From: Combretum micranthum
Lineage: Eukaryota; Streptophyta; Magnoliopsida; Myrtales; Combretaceae
Length of the DNA: 64,000 nucleotides
Direction of reading: 5' to 3'
NCBI GenBank assembly: GCA_024138025.1
Contig: JAMXBD010001436.1
Location: 309,392 to 373,391 of the forward strand
Program-made: the position numbers and the translations under genes
Part shown: piece after piece, positions 57,212 through 64,000 of the stretch
Numbering within the stretch: the first letter of the stretch is position 1
Layout of the letters: each line of letters opens with the position of its first letter
The notes under the pieces: model-generated
Databases searched by the model: none
Seen by the model: only the letters and a program-made list of their open reading frames with translations
Told to the model about the DNA's origin: nothing

Positions 57212-57585
57212 TGTTAAATTATTTTAACATTTTAGTGGCCCATGTAACTTATTGTATGATTATAATATAATAGGTCTAATGTGAGTCATTGGGCATAATG
57301 GTAATTAAGAGTCAAAAGGAAAATCCCTTCCCTCTCCCTAATTTAAATATATAGGAAGTTACAGAAAAAAAACCATCGTATTTTTTTTTCTCTGACATTC
57401 CTTTTCTTCACCATCAAGAGGAATCAATTCAGATTTTCTTCTTTTATGTGTGTGAATCAAACACTATAGATAACAGTATGTATCAAAACCATCTTGATTG
57501 CTGCTATCACATTTAAAGATCCTGATTTAGAAAATTATATTTTTGCATAAAGATCCTGTTTTGGAAAATCAAAGAATGTATTACA
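57212..57585 (+). repeat. 5' LTR of copia 4
   Basis: 374 bp, aligning with 63430-63806 with moderate substitutions and small indels, so it is older than copia 3. Confidence 0.95.
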
Positions 57586-58082
57586 ATTTGTATTAGAGCA
57601 GTATGTAAATACCTTGATTTGCTGTCAAAATTAAAGTCATTTCTGTTCGTAGAATATTTATATTCGTTCATTAGGTTTTTTGTTTCACCGAAAGTTTGAC
57701 GAGAATGTAAAATTCAACGTTCATGTTTTCGAAACTGGGTAATTAAAAAAAAAAAAGTTCATTGTAACAATTAAATGTTCTTGTTTCCCAACCATCGTTA
57801 TGGTCCGTGTATGCTTCACGAATGTGGAATGACAAGAGGATTTCTTCAGCTACCCATAACGAAAACGGAAGACATGTCCGGAATTTTGCATATATTTATA
57901 GATATTTGTTTTCTTTTTCACTTTTGAAAAACAGGAATGTTGAAAATTTATTATGGTTTCGGAAAGTTAATGCTCCATAGCCATCGGATTATTTCTTCCG
58001 CATTGCTGAGAATTTGTTATAGTTTATTTGAATCTAATGGTTTTGATAATTGAATAGTTTGATATTTGTTGAGATCATTTTA

Positions 58083-58312
58083 GGATCTGTTTGTTTGGCT
58101 TTTTTCGACAGATACAGATAGTTTTTTCTAACTTTTTTCTAATAAATTATTTATCAAGAAATAGATATAAAAAAAAAAAAGTTGGTAGTTCTCATCAAAA
58201 GATCAAATATATAAAATATAGATAAAATATAGATGTAAATCAGACATATTTACATATATCATTTTAAAAAAAATACAGATACAGATGAAAAACAGACCAT
58301 CCAAACAGAGCG
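58083..58312. mobile_element. Tourist-like (PIF/Harbinger) MITE, copy A
   Basis: GGATCTGTTTGTTTGGC at the left faces CATCCAAACAGAGCG at the right (inverted). TTA precedes it (58080-58082) and TGA follows (58313-58315), a decayed TTA/TAA target site. It is 230 bp and about 85% like copy B at 60593-60823, with the shared middle TTCTCATCAAAAGATCAAAT. It sits between the 5' LTR and gag of copia 4. Confidence 0.85.
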
Positions 58313-58747
58313 TGAATGCTGACACTGAAAGTTTCCTAATCAAATGCTTGTTAGTCCCCAAAGTGGCCTAGCTTGAAAAGATTTAGATATTTAATTTTGT
58401 ATTTTCAATTGTTCATGTTCATGTGATGGTAATAAATAACATAAAAGTTTGAAGTGAACAATTGTGATCATTAGCCATAATGCTAGAAAATCATCCAAAG
58501 ATAGATCATTGCTTATAATTATTGATACTAAAAGAGATTTATTGATATGCTGAGTGAATATGATTGTATATCCGAAGATAACATGCATATTGACTTAAGT
58601 ATGATTGATTGATCATCAAAGTATATTTAAGTTAGCATCATTATTGGTTAAAGTTACGCATTCAAGTATCACCCAAAGGTGAACTTAAATTCATAATCAA
58701 GATTTATAATATATCTAAATCCATTTAAGTTTACTCAAAACATTAAT

Positions 58748-59560
58748 GTGTATATTTGGATTATATTTGCAGCTTCTAGCAATTTATTCGCTTTGGGCAA
58801 TGGAATGATCAAGTTCAACAGGCTAAACTATGCAAAATGGTCTGAACAGATTCAGTTTCAGATGGGTATTTTGGATTTGGACTTAGCAATTATTTCAGAT
58901 GAAAAGCCTGCAGCTATTATTGAGACTAGTACGGAATCTAACAAGTCTCTTTATGAGGCATGGGAACATCTAATAGGCTGAGTTTGAACTTGATGCAAAT
59001 GACAATAGCTGAAAATGTCAAGCCATCAATGCCTAAGATGAAAAATGCAAGGGAGGTTATGAAAAAAATTAACGAATACTCTCAATCGGATATAGCTGAA
59101 AATCTATTATAAGGAGCCTAATGAGTGAGCTAACGATCAAGAAATTTGACTGGTCACAGCTTATTCATGATCATGTGACAAGTATGGCTAATCTAGCAGT
59201 AAAACTAAAGTCAATGGGCATGGATGTGAGTGAATCTTTTTTGGTTCAATTCATCATCAATTCACTTCCTCCTGAGTTTGATCAGTTCCAGTAAATTACA
59301 ATACTTTTAAGGAAAAATGGAATCTTCAGGAAATAAAAGCCATGTTGGTTCAAGAAGAAGGGAGATTAAAGAAGATGAAGGATCACTCTATTCATCTCAC
59401 TGTTCATAATGAAGCTAGTAGTAGCAAGTCTAAACCAGGCAAAAAAATAAGAAGGATAAGGCCTCTAAGAAGGTTAATGAAGGTCAAATCTGTAAGGAGC
59501 AGAAGTGCTATTTCTGCAAGAAGACTGGTCACTTCAAGAAAGACTATCCCAGAAAGGCTT
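58748..59560 (+). pseudogene. copia 4 gag
   Basis: The frame at 58748-58981 holds the gag opening GMIKFNRLNYAKWSEQIQF. After stops it continues in other frames with blocks such as QLIHDHVTSMANLAVKLKSM. The zinc knuckle at 59506-59547 reads CYFCKKTGHFKKDY; the last Cys has become Tyr. It is non-functional. Confidence 0.75.
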
Positions 59561-59631
59561 GGTTCGAAAAGAAAGGTATGTATTATGTATCGGTATGTTT
59601 TGAATCAAATGTTATTGAAGCACCTAATAAC

Positions 59632-60592
59632 ATTTGGTGGCTAGGCTCTGGTGCTACTACTCATGTGTCACATATTATGCGGAGATTCCTTCCAATCCAG
59701 CCTATAAGAGGAACTGAAAAGTTCCTTTATATAGGGAATAAAATGAAGGCACAAATAAAAGGAATCGGGACGTATAGATTGATCTTGGATACTGGGTGTC
59801 GCCTGGATCTAGAAAAGTGTCTCTAAGCTCCTGAATGTGCTAGAAATCTAGTTTTCTATTGCAAAGTTGGATGATGGAAGGTTTAACTTTAAGATTGAAA
59901 ACGGTGTATTTGCATTATATAAACATATGTACTATTATGGATCTGGTACTTTAGTTGATATTTTGTATCGTTTTAATCTTGATGTTATGTATGTTGAATC
60001 TCTGTTTCTTGTTAAGCATAATATAGGTAACAAACGTAATACACATAATGAATGTTCAACTTTCTTAGGTTATATATCTAAAGAAAGGGTGTTGAGGTTG
60101 GTGAAATGTGAAATCTTACCTCAATTGGATTTTACTAACTGGGATATTTGTGTTGATTGTATAAAAGGTAGACAAACTAGACACATATCAAAGAATCCAG
60201 CTAGGAGAAGTAATGAACTTCTTAAATTGATACACACTAACATATGTGGTCCTTTCAACATTCCAACATGGGGTGGTGAAAAATATTTCATAAAATTTAT
60301 TGATGACTACTCTCGATATTGTTATTTATATCTACTACATGAAAAGTCTCAATCAGTAGACATCCTAGAGGTGTTTGTTAATGAAGTAGAAAAGCAGTTG
60401 GATAGAAAAGTGAAAGTAGTGGGGCCAAACAGGAAGGTGAATATTTTGGTAAATTCAATGAAAGTGGACAATGTCCTGGTCCATTTGCAAAATTCCTTGA
60501 AAGCCGAGGCATATGTGCATAATATACAATGTTTGGTACACCGCAACAAAACGGTGTGGTTGAAAGGCGAAATCGTACACTTATGGATATTA
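59632..60592 (+). pseudogene. copia 4 protease, pre-integrase and integrase (first part)
   Basis: The protease core reads GSGATTHV where DSGAT is expected, so the catalytic Asp is lost. The long frame at 59867-60685 carries the pre-integrase CVDCIKGRQTRH block and the first integrase Asp in FIDDYSRYCYLYLL. The stretch that should hold the second Asp (near 60420) is altered. Integrase is then cut by the MITE at 60593, after which the host reading continues at 60824. Confidence 0.8.
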
Positions 60593-60823
60593 GGGTCTGT
60601 TTGTTTTGGCTTTTTTTCGGCAGATACAGATACTTTTTCAAACTTTTTACTAACAAATTATTTGTTAAGAAATAGATATAGATAAAAAAAAGTTAACAGT
60701 TCTCATCAAAAGATCAAATAGAACAAATATAGGTGAAATTTAGATGCAAATCGGATATATTTACACATATCATTTTAAAAAAGATACAGATACAGATGAA
60801 AAACAGACAATCCAAACAGACCC
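60593..60823. mobile_element. Tourist-like (PIF/Harbinger) MITE, copy B, inside integrase
   Basis: GGGTCTGTTTGTTTTGGC faces CAATCCAAACAGACCC in inverted orientation; length 231 bp. The target duplication is TTA at 60590-60592 and CTA at 60824-60826 (one base changed). Taking out the MITE and one 3-bp copy restores the integrase reading frame across the joint, which fixes both ends to the base. Confidence 0.9.
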
Positions 60824-62440
60824 CTAGGAGTATGTTAAGTTATAGCACTGTACCTTTATCTTTATGGATGCATGCGTTAAAAACTGCTGCATATTTGCTA
60901 AACAGGATTCCTAATAAGACAGTTCTTAAGACTCCTTATGAATTATGGACAAATAGGAAACCCAGTTTAAGGCACCTTCACATTTGAGGTTACCCAGTAG
61001 AAATAAGGATATATAATCCACATAAAAGAAACTTGATGCAAGGACCATTAGTGGGTACTTTATCGACTATCTTGAAAAGTCAAAAAGGTACAGGTTTTAT
61101 TATCCTAACCACAACACGAATAATGGAGTCTAATAATGCTCGATTCATTGAGAATGGTCAATTTAGTGGGAGTAGGGTATCGCGAAAAGCGGATATTCGA
61201 GAATTTCAGGAGGAAACTCCTACACCTAGTGTTTCTACTCAGGAGGTTGTTCCTTTTGTTGTATCACAGTCACGCAACATGTTGAACAAGAAGTTAATAT
61301 TTCAAACACACAAAGTGAACATATTAGAGATGAACCAAGTCACAATGTACAAGTCACAAATGAGCAAGTGTTATCACAAGAAATGGCATTACGGAGGTCT
61401 ACAAGATAGAAAAGACCAGCTATATCAAATGACTATGTGGTTTACTCACTTGAACACAAATCTGACTTAAGCATTAATAAAGATCCAGTCTCATTTAGGC
61501 AAGCCATGTAATGTAGTGATTCTGAAAGGTGGTTCAATATAATGAAGGAAGAGATTGAATCAATGGATGTCAATAAAGTCTAGGAGCTAGTAAAGTTGCC
61601 TAAAGAATCAAAACAAGTTGGCTGTAAATGGGTCTTCAAGACCAAGCAAAACTAAAAAGGCAACATCAAAAGATACAAGGTCAGGCTTGTTGTCAAAAGT
61701 TACACTCAAAAGGATGGCATTGACTATAAAGAGACCTCTCCAATTTCTAAGGACTCCTTAAGAATTATTATGGCTTTGGTAGCTCATTATGATCTAGAGC
61801 TTCACAAATGGATGTAAAGACTGCCTTTTGGATGGTGACTTAGAAGAGAGTTTATATGGACCAACCTGAACGTTTCATAACCATAGAACAGGAAAACTTG
61901 GTGTGTAAGTTAAAGAAGTCGATATATGGATTAAAAAAAGCTTTCCAACCATGGTATATTAACTTCAATAATACCATTACATCATATGGTTTTGTAGAGA
62001 ACACCTTGATCGGTGTATCTATATGAAGGTCAGTGGGAGCAAGTTTATTATATTAGTCTTATATGTCAATAATATCCTTTTGGCTGCTAATGATATAGGT
62101 TTGTTGCATGATGTTAAGAAATTTCTCTTTAAAACTTTTGAAATGAAAGATATGGATGAGGCATCCTATGTAATAAGAATAGAGATATTTCACGATAGAT
62201 CGCAAGGACTGTTAGGATTATCTCAAAAAGACCATATTAATAAAGTATTGGAGAGATTTAGAATGGAAAATTGCTCTACAGAAATAGTTCCAATTCAGAA
62301 AGGAAACAAGTTAAGTGAATTGCAATGTCCAAAGAATGATTTGAAACAAAAATCAATGGAATCCATTCCCTATGCATCACTAGTTAGAAGCTTGATGTAT
62401 GCTCAGACATGTGCCGGCCGGATATTAGTTTCGTTGTAGG
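60824..62440 (+). pseudogene. copia 4 integrase end and reverse transcriptase
   Basis: Integrase resumes with LWMHALKTAAYLLNRIPNK (about 60863-60919). RT blocks follow from about 61540: GCKWVFKTKQN, MDVKTAF (frame-shifted), GDLEESLYMDQPE and SIYGLKKA. The catalytic YVDD has become YVNN at 62062-62073, so both metal-binding aspartates are lost through G-to-A changes. Several stops occur. It is a dead polymerase. Confidence 0.85.
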
Positions 62441-63055
62441 AACATTAGGCCGATATCAAAGTAACCCTGGAATAGACCATTGGAAAGCTGCAAAGAAAGT
62501 GCTTAGGTACATACAAGGAATCAAGGATCACATGCTTACATACAAAAGATCAAATCATCTTGAAGTAGTAGGTTATTCAAATTCAGATTATGTTAGATAC
62601 GTAGACTCAAGGAAATCTACATTTGGCTACATGTTTTTGTTACTTGGAGGAGCAGTTTCATTGAAGAGTGGGAAACAGTCTATCATTGTTACTTCCACTA
62701 TAGAGGCTGAATTTGTGGCATGCTTTGATGCCACCATTCATGCATTGTGGCTGCGGAACTTAGTCTTGAGGCTTGGTATTGTCGACAATATAGCTAGGCC
62801 ATTAAGATTTACTATGATAATTCTGCAACTATTTTCTTCTCTAAAAATGATAGGTCTTCTAAGGGCACGAAACACATGGATTTGAAGTACTTATCCGTTA
62901 AAGAAGAAGTGCAAAACCAAAGTGTGTCAATTGAGCATATTGGTACTGAACTGATGATAGCGGATCCATAAACTAAAGGATTGCCACCGAAGACATTTAC
63001 TAAACATGTTGAACAGATGGACATTGTAGACAGGTCCTCGTTGATTTGATATTGC
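62409..63055 (+). pseudogene. copia 4 RNase H
   Basis: RPDISFVVGTLGRYQSNPG, WKAAKKVLRYIQGIKDHML, SRKSTFGYMFLLLGGAVSLK and TSTIEAEFVA follow the usual order for copia RNase H, open from 62409 to 62885. KHMDLKYLSVKEEV then appears in another frame and DP*TKGLPPKTF ends it. One frameshift and one stop in the last third. Confidence 0.8.
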
Positions 63056-63429
63056 AATGTGTGTGTGTGTGTGTGTATACACATATGGTTGTTTTGCTCG
63101 TATTGTTATGACACTGAATTCAATTAAGGATATGGTTTCGCTTGCTCATTTGTTATCTACTTCAAGTTGTATACACGTATTGTTTGTAAGATAATTGGTA
63201 AAATATTCAGAAATAATAAATTTAAAGATTATAATGTTCCTCAATTTAAGTTATTATGAGTTAAATTGATCATGTGATACACGGAAGGAATCATGTCGTT
63301 AAATGATATGTGACTGCCATGATCCGGTCATTTTAATTCAGTTGAGAATTATGACTTGATGAATTCTGAATATGGTGCACACTCATTTTGTTGTTAAATC
63401 ATCAAGTTGTAACATGGGTCAAGTGAGAT

Positions 63430-63806
63430 TGTTAAATTATTTTAACATTTTAGTGGCTCATGTAACTTATTGTATGATTCTAATATAATAGGTCTAATGA
63501 GATGGTCATTGAGCATAATGGTAATTAGAATCAAAGGGTTTAAAATCCCTCCCCTCTCCCCAATTTAAATATACAGGAAGTTACAGAAAAGAAACCAATA
63601 TATTTTTTTTTTCTCTAACATCCCTTTTCTTCACCATCAAGAGGAATCAATTCAGATTTTCTTCTTCTATGTGTGTGAATCAAACGCTATGGATAACGGT
63701 ATGTATCAAAACCATCTTGATTGCTACTATCACATTTAAAGATCCTGATATAGAAAATTATATTTACATAAGGATCCTGTTTTGGAAAATCAAAGAATGT
63801 ATTACA
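63430..63806 (+). repeat. 3' LTR of copia 4
   Basis: 377 bp, TGTTAAATT..ATTACA, followed by the AATTG target duplication. Confidence 0.95.
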
Positions 63807-64000
63807 AATTGAAAATCTATTCTTGCTTCATGCTACCTCCATCCAACAGGAATTTCAATTCTTCCAACTCTTTCATCTAAAACTAAACTTGATCTTCTCT
63901 TGAAGTCTATGATATTTTTTAATTGCATCACCAACATAGACAATCAACGTAGATCATTTTCCATTCTTTGTTATTTTAACAAACACGATTTGATTTTCTT
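63807..64000. other. Right flank, nothing recognised
   Basis: The ~190 bp after copia 4 show no exon of the HLB1-like gene on the minus strand and no other feature. Confidence 0.5.

Larger units (their letters stand above)
57212..63806 (+). mobile_element. Ty1/copia element 4, with two nested Tourist-like MITEs
   Basis: LTRs 57212-57585 (374 bp) and 63430-63806 (377 bp), TGTTAAATT..ATTACA, have a perfect target duplication AATTG (57207-57211, 63807-63811). The PBS TTGTATTAGAGCAG at 57588-57601 is a decayed tRNA-iMet type. AAGTGAGA before the 3' LTR is the polypurine tract. The order is gag, protease, integrase, RT, RNase H. Many stops occur and the RT active site is lost. MITEs occupy 58083-58312 and 60593-60823. 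The element is antisense to the HLB1-like gene and 1.67 kb from its nearest known exon. Confidence 0.95.

Overview
The window is nuclear DNA of a flowering plant, most likely a eudicot. It is AT-rich, has long gene-poor stretches packed with decayed transposons, GT-AG introns, and two recognisable plant genes. I cannot name the species.

Layout. 83-5097 is an old, broken Ty1/copia element. 5.1-33.4 kb has no gene I can support. It holds two copies of a hAT-like MITE (one carrying a SINE-like insert), three copies of a degenerate promoter-bearing repeat (two large ones in inverted orientation at 13.65-17.5 and 25.1-20.56 kb), and a 2.55-kb solo LTR with a perfect GAAGG target duplication nested in the second large copy. 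33415-38186 is a seven-exon Yellow Stripe-Like (YSL) metal-chelate transporter gene of the YSL1/2/3 type. Its domains are well preserved, but three one-base frame breaks disrupt it.

Facing it tail to tail, 55540-38939 on the minus strand carries twelve exons of an HLB1-like TPR protein. All junctions between these exons are phase 0, the frame is intact, and the 5' end lies beyond the window. Two copia elements sit in its introns (40564-45925 and 47587-52689). A third (57212-63806) lies upstream, probably in another intron. All three are antisense to the gene.

Most notable points: (1) the 40564-45925 copia landed exactly on a 5' splice site of the HLB1-like gene, and its 5-bp target duplication (GTAAG on the gene strand) recreates the donor; (2) the same copia lost its integrase core and carries a roughly 1-kb imperfect palindrome; (3) the 57212-63806 copia holds two sibling Tourist-like MITEs, one cleanly inside the integrase; (4) the youngest copia (47587-52689) has LTRs that differ mostly by single-base indels, which raises the question of assembly error in repeats; (5) the HLB1-like C-terminus reads as a PH-like domain. 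I saw no tRNA, rRNA or CRISPR. The novelty here is structural (nested transposons, splice-site reuse) rather than a new enzyme system.
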